A DNA stretch of 64,000 nucleotides from an uncultured Clostridia bacterium (GCA_944368775.1 CALVXB010000004.1:1-64000), one strand, 5' to 3'; numbered from the stretch's first letter, positions 9,407-17,751 are shown. The notes: a model not told the origin generated them from the sequence alone. Translations and numbers: made by a program.

Positions 9407-9435
9407 TTGCCATCGCGCGCGCGATGCGCTACAAT
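9407..9435 (+). promoter_or_regulatory. Sigma-A promoter of the STAS/phosphatase pair
   Basis: TTGCCA (9407-9412), 17-nt spacer, TACAAT (9430-9435). The spacer is an alternating CG stretch. It sits 38 nt after the peptide gene, so the regulatory pair can be transcribed separately or by read-through from the export operon; no T-run hairpin separates them. Confidence 0.6.
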
Positions 9436-9491
9436 AAAATCGGATATGCGCCGCAGGCGCGTCCGCGCAACAAGGAGAGAAAAGACGTACC

Positions 9492-9791
9492 ATGATGAAT
9501 ATCACAGGAACAAAAAACGGCACCGAACTGACGCTCGCCCTCGAAGGGCGGCTTGACACGAGCACGGCGCCGCAGCTGGAGGCAGAACTCAAGCGCGGCA
9601 TCGACGGCGTCACCGAGCTCAACTTCGACTTCGCAAAGCTCGAATACCTCTCGTCGGCCGGGCTGCGCGTGCTGCTCGCCGCGCAGAAGGTGATGAACCG
9701 CCAGGGCTCGATGACCATCTGCAACGTCAACGAAACCATTATGGAGGTCTTTGAGATCACAGGGTTCGTCGACATTTTGACCATCCGCTGA
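9492..9791 (+). CDS. STAS-domain anti-sigma factor antagonist
   Basis: 99 residues, the usual size of SpoIIAA/RsbV proteins. The sequence LEYLSSAGLRVLLAAQ contains the conserved Ser-Ser-Ala-Gly-Leu-Arg segment that carries the phosphorylatable serine. In this family the unphosphorylated form binds an anti-sigma kinase and frees a sigma factor (or other output). The ribosome site AAGGAG is about 14 nt upstream of ATG 9492; the second ATG (9495) is an equally good start. It is followed after 10 nt by a protein containing both the phosphatase and the kinase domain expected to act on it, so the two form a self-contained partner switch. Confidence 0.9.
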   Translation: MMNITGTKNGTELTLALEGRLDTSTAPQLEAELKRGIDGVTELNFDFAKLEYLSSAGLRVLLAAQKVMNRQGSMTICNVNETIMEVFEITGFVDILTIR

Positions 9792-9801
9792 GTACACGGC
9801 C

Positions 9802-11916
9802 ATGAGCGAGCGGGTCAAAAAGAAAAGAAAGAGGGGGATGTCTCTGCGCGCGAAGATCGTGACCGCCTTCGTGGTCATGGCGCTGGTCATCGCGGCGACT
9901 TCGGTCGGCGTGAGCTACATCAACTACCAGAACGCCATGAACCGCAACTACGAGACGATGGCAGACAACGTCGCGAGTACGGCAGAGTCGCAGCTGAACG
10001 CGCAGGACAACGTTTCGTTTTACCTCTCCCTCGATACCCTCGAGGAGACGTACGCGCAGCTGACGCCGACAGACCACTCCGCCTCCGAATACATCGAGAG
10101 CCAATCGAGCTACATCTCCATCGTCGCCGCGTTGAGCGAGATCGTGGACGCCAACGACAACGTCGTGCGCAGCCTGTACCTGATCGTTCCTTCGACGGAC
10201 GGCGAAGGGTTTTACTACCTCTTCGATACCGCGCCCGAGGGCAGCGGCCGCTACTACGCCGAGTACGAGACGTTTGCGGGCTCGACCTTTGCCGATTTTG
10301 CGGCCGAGATGCGCGCGGGCGAGGAGATCGAGCCGGTCATCGGCGAGGCGCTCGGCTCGTGGCTGATGAACATCTGCCATCACGCGGAGCTTGCAGACAC
10401 CTCCTACTACCTGTGCGTGTCGCTGAGCATGGACGTGGTGCAGCAAGACCAGATCAGCTTTTTCGTCACGATGGTGGCGGTCGTCCTGCTCATCGTCGTG
10501 CTGTTCGTGATCATCTACCTCATCCTCTTCAACGCCATCCTCGTCACCCCCATCAAGCGGATGACCAAGGCGGCGGCGGACTTCATCGACGAGGGCTCGA
10601 CCAGCGAGGAGAGCTCGATCGCGGTGCTGGACATCCACACCGGCGACGAGCTGCAAAACCTTTCCGAGTCGCTCAAAAAGATGGAGGGGGACATCAACAA
10701 CTACATCAACAACCTCTACTACTACACGGCGGAGCAGGAGCGGCTGGGCACGGAGCTGTCCATCGCGCGGCAGATCCAGGCGGATATGCTGCCGAGCATC
10801 TTCCCCGCCTTCCCCGAGCACGAGGAGTTCGACATCTACGCGAGCATGAACCCCGCCAAAGAGGTGGGCGGCGACTTTTACGACTTTTTTATGGTGGACG
10901 AGCGGCACCTGGCCATCGTCGTCGCGGACGTGTCCGGCAAGGGCGTGCCCGCCGCGCTGTTCATGGTCATCGCCAAGACGCTGATCAAGGACCACACCCA
11001 GCAGATGAAGACGGAGCTGGGCGAGGTGTTCACGAAGGTGAACACGCTGCTGTGCGACTCGAACAACGAGGGGATGTTCGTGACCGCCTTTGAAGGGGTG
11101 CTCGACCTCGAAACGGGGCTGCTCACCTATGTGAACGCCGGGCACGAGCTGCCCTTTGTGATGGGAAAGGACGGCAAGTTCAAGCCCATCAAGATCCGCG
11201 CCGGATTTGTTTTGGCGGGCATGGACGGGCTGCGCTACCGCGCGGGGACCATGCAGCTGGAGGAGGGCGACAAGCTCTTCCAATACACGGACGGCGTGAC
11301 GGAAGCGACCAACGAAGAGAAGGAGCTGTACGGCATGGGCCGCCTCGAGGCGGTGCTCAACGCCAACGCGGACAAGCCGGTACACGACATCCTGCACGCG
11401 GTCAAGCGCGACATCGACGACTTCGTCGGCGAAGCCGAACAGTTCGACGACATCACCATGCTGGGGCTGGAATTCAAGCGCCGCCAGCACAAGAGCGAGG
11501 AAACGGACGTGAAATCGATCACCCTGGACGCAATTACCGAAAATCTCGCTACCGTGACCGACTTCATCAACGATGAGCTGGGGCGGCACGACTGCTCGCC
11601 CAAGACGCTGATGCAGCTGGATATCGCCATCGACGAGATCTTCGGCAACATCGCCAGCTACGCCTACGCGCCGGGCACCGGCAAGGTGACGGTGCAGATC
11701 CGCGTGGACGACAAGGCGCGCGCCGTGCGCATCACCTTCATCGACGGCGGCGTGCCCTACAACCCCCTCGCCAAGGAGGACCCGAACGTCAAGCTGTCGG
11801 CGGAGGAACGCAAGATCGGCGGGCTGGGCATCTTCCTCGTCAAAAAGAGCATGGACGATATGCTGTACGAGTACAAGGACGGCAAAAACCGCCTGACCCT
11901 CGTCAAAAAATTCTGA
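9802..11916 (+). CDS. Membrane sensor fused to PP2C (SpoIIE-type) phosphatase and RsbW-like kinase
   Basis: 704 residues. A transmembrane helix at about 14-36, an external sensing domain of roughly 180 residues, a second helix at about 218-243, and a HAMP-like linker. The PP2C/SpoIIE domain spans about 310-560 with EVGGDFYDFF and DVSGKGVPAALFM, which carry the metal-binding aspartates. A C-terminal histidine-kinase-like ATPase of the RsbW/SpoIIAB class occupies about 573-704 (N-box DEIFGNIASY, G2 box IGGLGIFLVKK). Having phosphatase and kinase in one sensor lets one protein set the phosphorylation of the STAS antagonist next door. The outside ligand is unknown; the adjacent exported peptide is a candidate (inference). 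Confidence 0.9.
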   Translation: MSERVKKKRKRGMSLRAKIVTAFVVMALVIAATSVGVSYINYQNAMNRNYETMADNVASTAESQLNAQDNVSFYLSLDTLEETYAQLTPTDHSASEYIESQSSYISIVAALSEIVDANDNVVRSLYLIVPSTDGEGFYYLFDTAPEGSGRYYAEYETFAGSTFADFAAEMRAGEEIEPVIGEALGSWLMNICHHAELADTSYYLCVSLSMDVVQQDQISFFVTMVAVVLLIVVLFVIIYLILFNAILVTPIKRMTKAAADFIDEGSTSEESSIAVLDIHTGDELQNLSESLKKMEGDINNYINNLYYYTAEQERLGTELSIARQIQADMLPSIFPAFPEHEEFDIYASMNPAKEVGGDFYDFFMVDERHLAIVVADVSGKGVPAALFMVIAKTLIKDHTQQMKTELGEVFTKVNTLLCDSNNEGMFVTAFEGVLDLETGLLTYVNAGHELPFVMGKDGKFKPIKIRAGFVLAGMDGLRYRAGTMQLEEGDKLFQYTDGVTEATNEEKELYGMGRLEAVLNANADKPVHDILHAVKRDIDDFVGEAEQFDDITMLGLEFKRRQHKSEETDVKSITLDAITENLATVTDFINDELGRHDCSPKTLMQLDIAIDEIFGNIASYAYAPGTGKVTVQIRVDDKARAVRITFIDGGVPYNPLAKEDPNVKLSAEERKIGGLGIFLVKKSMDDMLYEYKDGKNRLTLVKKF

Positions 11917-11952
11917 TACGCGCCTGCCGCCCCGCGCGCGGGGCGGCAAACG

Positions 11953-11990
11953 GGGGCGCGCCGCTTTCGCGGCGCGCCCCTACTTTTTTT
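11953..11990 (+). terminator. Rho-independent terminator
   Basis: 12-bp GC stem (11953-11964 with 11969-11980), TTTC loop, then TACTTTTTTT. Ends the STAS/phosphatase transcript. Confidence 0.85.
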
Positions 11991-12003
11991 GATTTTCGAT
12001 CCT

Positions 12004-12699
12004 TTATTCTTTTTTGCCCGCCATGCGGCGCAGCGCGGCGAAAAAGCCGTGCGCGGAGCAGGTCTCCGCCTCGATACAGTGCTCCGCCTCGGATATATCC
12101 CACAGATAATGGGCGTCCGAATTGACGATGCGGGGCAGGTCGGTGACCCCCTCGTGCGCGCACTCGACGAGGCGGAAGCCGAGGGCGGGGTCGAGGGCGC
12201 CGAGCACTGCGAGCAGCGAGTTGGCGGCCTTGTCGATATGGGCGGGGATAGCGATGCCGCCGAAGCCGTCGACAAGGGCGGCGGCCTCCTCCACCGAGAC
12301 GCCGCTGCTGACGATGAGCAGATCCTCCTCTTCGCCGACGACCTCGTCGTTCTCGTCTCGGATGTATTGGTGGCCGAAGATGTGCGGCTTGTTTTTGACG
12401 CGCAGGCGGGTGCGCGCGATGTGCGCTTCTAACTTCTGCAAGTCCTCGTACCGCTCGAACAGACAGAGGACGTGGATATCCTCGCTGGTCGTAAGCTCCA
12501 TGCCGGGCAGCACGACCAGCCCGTTTTTTTTGCCGACGGCGATGGCCGCCGGGCAGTTTTTGCCGGTATTGTGGTCGGACAGTGCGATGACGTTGAGCCC
12601 CTTGATGAGCGCCATGTTGACGATGTTGTTGGGCGTGCTGTCCTCGTCGCCGCAGGGGCTCAGACAGGAGTGGATGTGCAGGTCATAGTATAATTTCAC
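12004..12699 (-). CDS. PHP-domain metal-dependent phosphoesterase
   Basis: 231 residues from GTG 12699, which has an AGGGGG site 8 nt upstream; an ATG at 12732 in the same frame would overlap the preceding gene and adds no conserved sequence. PHP metal-ligand motifs are present in order: DLHIHSCLSPCGDED, LSDHNTG, GMELTTSEDIH, IPAHIDKA and NSDAHYL. The family includes phosphoesterases and DNA polymerase-associated exonucleases; substrate cannot be deduced. It is the last gene of a five-gene operon centred on an [FeFe]-hydrogenase-like protein, and PHP proteins accompany such clusters in other Clostridia (recalled knowledge), so a role in redox sensing or nucleotide signalling is possible. Confidence 0.85.
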   Translation of the reverse strand: MKLYYDLHIHSCLSPCGDEDSTPNNIVNMALIKGLNVIALSDHNTGKNCPAAIAVGKKNGLVVLPGMELTTSEDIHVLCLFERYEDLQKLEAHIARTRLRVKNKPHIFGHQYIRDENDEVVGEEEDLLIVSSGVSVEEAAALVDGFGGIAIPAHIDKAANSLLAVLGALDPALGFRLVECAHEGVTDLPRIVNSDAHYLWDISEAEHCIEAETCSAHGFFAALRRMAGKKE

Positions 12700-12719
12700 G
12701 ATTCCCCCTTCCCGTTCCC

Positions 12720-13049
12720 CTACACGCCGCACAGGCGCGCCACCTTTTTGGCGGCCTCGAACACGTTTTCGTTGGCGCCGAGCACCCAGATGCCGAGGGA
12801 ATTGGCGCGCGCGTACAAAGCCTCGTCCGGCTCGACCCCCTCGCAGAGGATGATGCAGGCGCAGTCGATGAGGGTGGCGACGGCGGCGACGTTGACGTTG
12901 TTCATCACCGTCAGCCAGGCGCAGGCGTCCGTCGCGCGGGAGATGATGTTGCTCAAAAAGTCGCCGCAGTAGCCCGTCTCGATCTCGCGGTCCTCCCCCT
13001 TGGTGAACACGGCATAGCCGGACTGTTTTGAAAATTCGGATACTGTCAT
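12720..13049 (-). CDS. DRTGG-domain protein (second of two)
   Basis: 109 residues. ATG 13049 overlaps the TGA stop of the hydrogenase gene (ATGA, 4 nt), with GGAGGT just upstream; a longer frame extending into the hydrogenase gene is rejected. The sequence shows the DRTGG-like fold pattern: GYCGDFLSNIISRA near the middle, the ACAWLTV..NVNVAAVATLIDCACIILCEGV core and a C-terminal LGIWVLGANENVFEAAKKVARL helix. DRTGG domains occur as small ligand-binding modules, often beside CBS domains; ligand unknown. It is related in layout to the protein at 14748-15086, so the operon carries two diverged paralogues around the hydrogenase. Confidence 0.8.
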   Translation of the reverse strand: MTVSEFSKQSGYAVFTKGEDREIETGYCGDFLSNIISRATDACAWLTVMNNVNVAAVATLIDCACIILCEGVEPDEALYARANSLGIWVLGANENVFEAAKKVARLCGV

Positions 13050-14281
13050 CCTTCTACCTCCCCTAACTTGACGCAGTCGAGCGTGCCGCCCCGCTGCACG
13101 ACGTCTTCGGCATGGCAGCGGCAGGTAGGCGCGCCGCACGCGCCGCAGTCGATGCCCGGCAGCTTTTTGAGATACTCTTCTACCTTCATCAGCTTCTGCA
13201 TGGCGGCGAAGCGGTCGGTATCCAGCTGGAAGGAGGTGGACGGCTCGGGCGCTTTATCCCAGAGGAAGAAGCTCTCGTCCAGCCCGTACTGCTCCATCGT
13301 CGCGGGCGGGATCTTCATCTTTTCGGCGAGCTGGCGCATGCGGTTGCGGGCGATGAAGGGGTTTTCGACGTTGAGAACGCCGCCCACGCACCCGCCCGGG
13401 CACATATTCAGCTCGACGAAGTCGGCCCCGTCCAGCTTGCCGTCGCTCATCTCCTTGAGGATGCCCAGCACGTTGCGCGTGCCCGAGCAATGGATGTAGT
13501 TGCCCAGGCCCAAAGAGTTGCTCTCTCCCCCCGACGAGCCCCAGCCGATGCCCGAGTAGCCGCACTTTGACAGCTTGCGCGGATTTTTGATCTTGTTCAT
13601 CTTTTCGATGAGGCGGAAGTAGACGTCGCTCTGCCCGAGCACGCCGGAAATATACTTTTCGTTGGACACCTCCTCCTTGTGCAGCGAGTACACCTTGGCG
13701 GGGCAGGGGGAGATGAAGAAGATGCCGATGTCGTCGGCGGGGATGCCCCTCTCGATCGCCTGCTTTTTGGCCAGCTTTGCGGCGATCTTGGCGGGGGCGT
13801 ACACGTTGAGCATCTGGTCTGCGAGCTCGTGGAATTTGAGCAGGATGAGCTCGGCGACGGCGGGGCAGGCGGTGCTGATCACGGGGCGGGGCAGTTCGCG
13901 CTTTGCCATCAGCTTTTTCGTACAGTCTGTGACCAGCTCTGCCGCGAGGCCGACCTCGAACACCTCGTCGAAGCCGAGCGCCAACAGCCCCTCGATGACG
14001 TAGTTGGGGTCGTCGAGGTTGTTGAACTGCCCGAACAGCGAGGGCGAGGGCAGGGCGATCTTATAGGCATAGCTGGCGACGAGGTCGAAGCTGTCGTACA
14101 CGGGGCGCTTTGCGCCCCCCTTGCAGCTGCGCACGCACTCGCCGCAGTTGATGCACTTGTCGTAGAGGATCTTCGCTTTTCCGTTTTCGATGCGGATGGC
14201 CTCCGTCGGGCAGCGGCGCATGCAGGTGATGCACCCGATGCACTTGTCGCTGTCGAGGACGACCGTTTTCAGCGTAGGCAT
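13046..14281 (-). CDS. Divergent [FeFe]-hydrogenase-like iron-sulfur protein
   Basis: 411 residues from ATG 14281 (GGGAG site 6 nt upstream; an in-frame TTG two codons earlier is less likely). Two ferredoxin-type clusters at the N-terminus (CIGCITCMRRCP, CINCGECVRSC). The hydrogenase large-subunit domain follows with H-cluster loops in altered form: L1 STACPAV (usually TSCCPxW), L2 SPCPAK, L3 ELNMCPGGCVGG. All four H-cluster cysteines are retained. The C-terminus has an additional 4Fe-4S motif DCGACGAPTCRC. This resembles the sensory or accessory hydrogenases that Clostridia keep with ATP-binding and DRTGG proteins, rather than a catalytic HydA. It could still turn over H2. Confidence 0.88.
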   Translation of the reverse strand: MPTLKTVVLDSDKCIGCITCMRRCPTEAIRIENGKAKILYDKCINCGECVRSCKGGAKRPVYDSFDLVASYAYKIALPSPSLFGQFNNLDDPNYVIEGLLALGFDEVFEVGLAAELVTDCTKKLMAKRELPRPVISTACPAVAELILLKFHELADQMLNVYAPAKIAAKLAKKQAIERGIPADDIGIFFISPCPAKVYSLHKEEVSNEKYISGVLGQSDVYFRLIEKMNKIKNPRKLSKCGYSGIGWGSSGGESNSLGLGNYIHCSGTRNVLGILKEMSDGKLDGADFVELNMCPGGCVGGVLNVENPFIARNRMRQLAEKMKIPPATMEQYGLDESFFLWDKAPEPSTSFQLDTDRFAAMQKLMKVEEYLKKLPGIDCGACGAPTCRCHAEDVVQRGGTLDCVKLGEVEG

Positions 14282-14323
14282 ACACAACTCCCTCGCGCGC
14301 CCTGCGCCGGCGCGCGCCTTTGA

Positions 14324-14746
14324 CTAAAAACAGATGCGCAGGAACACCGTCGTACCGACGCCGACGGCGGTATCGATCTTCATGTCGTCGCTGTACTTTT
14401 TCATGTTGGGCAGGCCCATGCCCGCGCCGAAGCCGAGGCTGCGGATATTTTCGGTCGCCGTCGAGTAGCCCGCGCGCATCGCGAGGCCGACGTCGGCGAT
14501 GCCGGGGCCGGTATCTTTGAGGTAGATGTCGATGCGGTCGGGGTAGATCTCGGCAGTCGCCTTGCCGCCGTGCGCGTGGATGACCATGTTGATCTCCCCT
14601 TCGTACATGGCGATGGCGACGCGGCGCACGGACGCGGGCGAGACGCCCATCTGCTTGAGCGTGCGCTTGACGCTCTCGCTGGCGTGCCCCGCCGAGGCGA
14701 AGTTCTCCCCGTCGACGTCGTATTCGAGGCGGATGCAGTCTACCAT
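14324..14746 (-). CDS. RsbW-like ATP-binding protein
   Basis: 140 residues with the GHKL ATPase boxes of anti-sigma kinases: N-box AMYEGEINMVIHAHGG, G1 box DTGPGI, and GFGAGMGLPNMKKYSD as G2. This is a single-domain histidine-kinase-like ATPase. It starts 1 nt after the stop of the DRTGG gene upstream and precedes the hydrogenase by 42 nt. In the family such proteins phosphorylate STAS partners; none is in this operon, so it may instead couple hydrogenase or DRTGG ligand state to an unknown partner (inference). Confidence 0.85.
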   Translation of the reverse strand: MVDCIRLEYDVDGENFASAGHASESVKRTLKQMGVSPASVRRVAIAMYEGEINMVIHAHGGKATAEIYPDRIDIYLKDTGPGIADVGLAMRAGYSTATENIRSLGFGAGMGLPNMKKYSDDMKIDTAVGVGTTVFLRICF

Positions 14747-14747
14747 A

Positions 14748-15086
14748 TCAGCCGCCCAGCCCGTTGGTGTAGAGGATGCCGCAGGCGACGAACAGCCGCT
14801 TTTCCGTCGAGAGCAGCACGATGCCCTTGGCCTCGGCGAGCTCGATGACCGCCTGCTCCGGCCGCTTGCCGCGCACGAACACGATGCACAGCATATCCAT
14901 CATCTCCGCCGTGCGCACCACCTGCGGGTTGAGCAGGCCGGTCAGCAGCACAGACTGGTCCTTGACGTAGGCGAGCACGTCGCTCATCATGTCCGAACCG
15001 CAGGCGGTGTGGATCTCGGTGTCGAGGTGCTCTGCCCCGCACAGGATCTCCGCGTCGAGCAGCCTGACAACGTCTCTGATCGTCAT
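14748..15086 (-). CDS. DRTGG-domain protein (first of two)
   Basis: 112 residues from ATG 15086 with GGGAG upstream; an in-frame upstream extension is rejected because it would place the start in the promoter. Pattern: LLDAEILCGAEHLDTEI at the N-terminus, CGSDMMSDVLAYVKDQSVLLTGL in the middle and AEAKGIVLLSTEKRLFVACGILYTNGL at the end, typical of DRTGG modules. First gene of the hydrogenase-like operon. Function unknown beyond probable small-ligand binding. Confidence 0.8.
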   Translation of the reverse strand: MTIRDVVRLLDAEILCGAEHLDTEIHTACGSDMMSDVLAYVKDQSVLLTGLLNPQVVRTAEMMDMLCIVFVRGKRPEQAVIELAEAKGIVLLSTEKRLFVACGILYTNGLGG

Positions 15087-15138
15087 ACAAAATTCTCCCG
15101 GGATATAGAGTGCCGCCGCATATGGCGGCCTTACTACT

Positions 15139-15167
15139 ATCATAACACACTCGCGGCGGCTTTTCAA
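15139..15167 (-). promoter_or_regulatory. Sigma-A promoter of the hydrogenase-like operon
   Basis: Minus-strand TTGAAA (15167-15162), 17-nt spacer, TATGAT (15144-15139), about 50 nt before the DRTGG start codon. Confidence 0.65.
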
Positions 15168-15247
15168 TCGATTTTTGCGATTTTTGGAATTTTATCACAT
15201 TTTTTGTGCGTTCGGTACGGCGAACCGCCCTTTTTGCCCGCCCCGCG

Positions 15248-15284
15248 ACAAAAAAAGGGAGCGCCGCGGCTGATGCCGCGGCGC
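15248..15284 (-). terminator. Terminator of the metal-exporter-like gene
   Basis: Stem of 10 bp (15275-15284 with 15261-15270), TGAT/ATCA loop, then TCCCTTTTTTT on the minus strand. Confidence 0.85.
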
Positions 15285-15318
15285 AATGAGAAGATGATTT
15301 TGGGGACGGGCAGGCGCT

Positions 15319-16200
15319 TCAAATTCCGAAGAGCGCCATGCCGCCGAGGGTGATATAGCCCGCCGCGACGCCGACGGCGTACATGACGCCGAGCACGGCG
15401 AGGGTGCGGCGGATATTTTTGGTATTTTTGAAGAGGATGAGGAAGCCCAGCCCGGCGTTGGCGCAGACGCCCGCGACGAGGCCGCCGAAAGACAGCCCGC
15501 CCAGCACGTACGCCTGCGAGACGAGCACGCTCGCCGCGCAGTTGGGGATGAGCCCGACGAGGGCGGCGACGAGGGGCTGGTACCAATACCCGCCCTGCAA
15601 AAATGCGGCGATGGCGTCCGCCGCGTAGTGCATGACGAAGCCGAAGGCGAGGTTGACGGCGAGGATGTAGGCGAAGATCTCGAGCGAATGCAGCAGCGGG
15701 TGCACGAGGTAGCGGCGCAGGGGGCTGTCCTCCTCGTGGTCGTGCCCGCAGCGGGTGCCGTGCACCTCCTCCCCATCCGCGAGCTCGGCGAGCTGTTCGC
15801 CGCGCAGCAGGGCGTTGCACAGGTAGCCGACGCCCACCGCCGCGACGAAGAGGATGGCGACGAGGGGCATGACGGCGAAGGCCTTCGACCCCTCCCCCGC
15901 CGAGAGCAGCAGCACGAAGGCTTCGTCGCTGGTGGCGACGAACACGGCGAGCAGGGTGCCCGTGCGGATGAGGCGGCGGTCGTACAGCTTTGCCGCCATC
16001 ACCGAAAACCCACACTGGGGGATGATGCCCGTCGCCGCGCCCAAGAGCGGCGCGAGGCCGCCGCGCAGGATATTTTTGCGGCGGGTGATGTCGGTGCGGT
16101 GCTCGAGCAGCTCGATGAGCACGTACATCAAAAATAAAAAGGGAAAGACGCGCAAGCTGTCCAACAGCGCGTCCAGGCAGATATCGAGCACTTCTCCCAC
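15319..16200 (-). CDS. Multi-spanning putative metal exporter (ArsP_2 / putative manganese transporter family)
   Basis: 293 residues starting at GTG 16200; AAGGAGG lies 7 nt upstream, which fixes the start. Around nine to ten hydrophobic segments, with two similar halves each containing a (G)(I/L)IPQCG or GLIPNCA motif (GIIPQCGFSVMAAKLY and GLIPNCAASVLVSQAY), the signature of the 10-TM heavy-metal exporter family. A cytoplasmic or external loop holds a His/Asp-rich stretch (CGHDHEED) that could bind metal. Transport of manganese, arsenicals or another metal cannot be separated by sequence. Own promoter and terminator; monocistronic. Confidence 0.8.
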   Translation of the reverse strand: MGEVLDICLDALLDSLRVFPFLFLMYVLIELLEHRTDITRRKNILRGGLAPLLGAATGIIPQCGFSVMAAKLYDRRLIRTGTLLAVFVATSDEAFVLLLSAGEGSKAFAVMPLVAILFVAAVGVGYLCNALLRGEQLAELADGEEVHGTRCGHDHEEDSPLRRYLVHPLLHSLEIFAYILAVNLAFGFVMHYAADAIAAFLQGGYWYQPLVAALVGLIPNCAASVLVSQAYVLGGLSFGGLVAGVCANAGLGFLILFKNTKNIRRTLAVLGVMYAVGVAAGYITLGGMALFGI

Positions 16201-16249
16201 GGCGATACCTCCTTCTAAAACAGAGCGAGCTCAAAAAAATAACTGCACT

Positions 16250-16278
16250 ATTATAGCGCGAACGGGCGGCGCGCGCAA
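16250..16278 (-). promoter_or_regulatory. Sigma-A promoter of the metal-exporter-like gene
   Basis: Minus-strand TTGCGC (16278-16273), 17-nt spacer, TATAAT (16255-16250). Confidence 0.6.
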
Positions 16279-16372
16279 CTGTTTTTTGCCGCTTTTTTTG
16301 CGCCGAAAACGGCGCAAACGGAGAAATATGCGCAACAAGCGGATCGCCGCCATGCGGCGGCGCGAAAGATGC

Positions 16373-16412
16373 AAAAAAGGGCGCAAAGAGGGCGGCCGCT
16401 GCGCGGCCGCCC
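16373..16412 (-). terminator. Terminator of the MalK-like gene
   Basis: 10-bp GC stem (16412-16403 with 16399-16390), followed on the minus strand by CTCTTTGCGCCCTTTTTT. Confidence 0.75.
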
Positions 16413-16431
16413 GAAACAAGCGGTGTTTTGA

Positions 16432-17751
16432 TCATGCGTCGGCCTCGTCGGACGGGCGCGGGGGGCGCGGGCCGCGGCGGAACAGCCCCTCGCGGGCGGG
16501 CGCATTGTTTTTGCCAAGCTTTGCGCGCATCTCCTGCGGGGTGAGCGGCACGAAGGAGGCCTCCTTTTCGTTTTCGGGGATGACCTCGTAGTCCTCGTCG
16601 TGCGCGAGCAGCGACAGCTCCGTTTGGACGTCGAAGAGGTGGATGTGGCGGGCGTCGACGGCGAGCTCGACCACCTCTCCCCTGGCGACCGCGCTGCGCG
16701 GGTCGACGCGGACGATGAGGTCGGACGAGCGGATAGACGCCCCCTCTTCCGCCTTGGTATCGAGGCGGCAGCACAGGTGCGTCTCCGCGCCCAGCTTTTC
16801 GACCAGCTCGACCTTCGCCTCGATGACGGTGTCGGGCGAGGCGGCGAGGAAGTTTTCTTCGTCGTGGACGTCCTCGGGGCGGATGCCGAGGATGAGCGGC
16901 TTGTCGGTATCGAGGTAGGTATCGAGGCTGCGGATGCGCATTTCGACCGAGCGGGGCAGCGCGATGCGCTTGCCCGCGAAGGTGACGCACACCCGCTCGC
17001 GGATGCGGGCGAGGCGCGCCTCGAAAAAGTTCATGGGGGGCGTGCCGATCAGCCCCGCCACGAAGCGGTCGATGGGGTAGTCGTACAGGTTTTGCGGGGT
17101 ATCCGCCTGCTGCATGAAGCCCTCGCGCAGCACGACGACGCGCGTGCCCATCGTCATCGCCTCCACCTGGTCGTTGGTGACGTAGATAAAGGTGGTGCCC
17201 AGGCGCGCGTGCAGCTTGGCGATCTCGGTGCGCATCTGCGCGCGCAGGCGGCCGTCGAGATTGGAGAGCGGCTCGTCGAGGAGGAACACCTTTGGCTCGC
17301 GCACAAGGGCGCGGCCGAGCGCGACGCGCTGGCGCTGCCCCGCCGAGAGGGTCTTGGGCTTGCGCATGAGGCAGTCGGTCAGCCCGAGCACGGCGGCGGC
17401 CTCGCGCACGCGGCGGTCGATGTCTTGCTTGGACACCTTGCGCAGCTTGAGGCCGAAGGCCATGTTGTCGTACACCGTCAGGTGCGGGTAGAGGGTGAAC
17501 CCTTGCGAGAGCATGGCCACGTCGCGGTCCTTGGTGTCTACGTCGTTGACCTTTTTGCCGTCGATGTACAGCTCGCCCGCGGTGATCTCTTCAAGCCCCG
17601 CGATCATGCGCAGGATGGTCGACTTGCCGCAGCCGGACGGCCCGACGAGCACGACGAACTCGCCGTCGCGGATGTCGAGGCTGAAATCGGTGACGGCGGC
17701 CACGCCGGACGGATATACCTTGCTCAACCCTTTGAGCGAAAGTCTTGCCAT
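16432..17751 (-). CDS. MalK/MsmX/UgpC-type sugar ABC transporter ATPase with altered catalytic motifs
   Basis: 439 residues, no transporter partner genes beside it, which fits a shared MsmX-like ATPase serving several sugar importers. Walker A GPSGCGKST and Walker B VFLLDEPLSNLD are normal, and the C-terminal regulatory OB domain (GIRPEDVHDEENF) is present. Two key motifs deviate: the signature reads LSAGQ (Ala137) instead of LSGGQ, and the switch histidine of VTHDQ is Asn193 (codon AAC at 17175-17173). The Q-loop region is also unusual (MLSQGFTLYPH). The acidic/basic C-terminal tail is longer than in MalK. It may hydrolyse ATP slowly or be a lineage variant. Confidence 0.88.
   Translation of the reverse strand: MARLSLKGLSKVYPSGVAAVTDFSLDIRDGEFVVLVGPSGCGKSTILRMIAGLEEITAGELYIDGKKVNDVDTKDRDVAMLSQGFTLYPHLTVYDNMAFGLKLRKVSKQDIDRRVREAAAVLGLTDCLMRKPKTLSAGQRQRVALGRALVREPKVFLLDEPLSNLDGRLRAQMRTEIAKLHARLGTTFIYVTNDQVEAMTMGTRVVVLREGFMQQADTPQNLYDYPIDRFVAGLIGTPPMNFFEARLARIRERVCVTFAGKRIALPRSVEMRIRSLDTYLDTDKPLILGIRPEDVHDEENFLAASPDTVIEAKVELVEKLGAETHLCCRLDTKAEEGASIRSSDLIVRVDPRSAVARGEVVELAVDARHIHLFDVQTELSLLAHDEDYEVIPENEKEASFVPLTPQEMRAKLGKNNAPAREGLFRRGPRPPRPSDEADA

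Noticed and set aside
9757..11949. Minus-strand open frame of 730 codons
   Set aside because: Antisense to the phosphatase/kinase sensor, which has clear domains and a ribosome site.
15164..16990. Minus-strand 608-codon open frame
   Set aside because: It crosses two real genes (metal exporter-like and MalK-like) in another frame and carries no domain.
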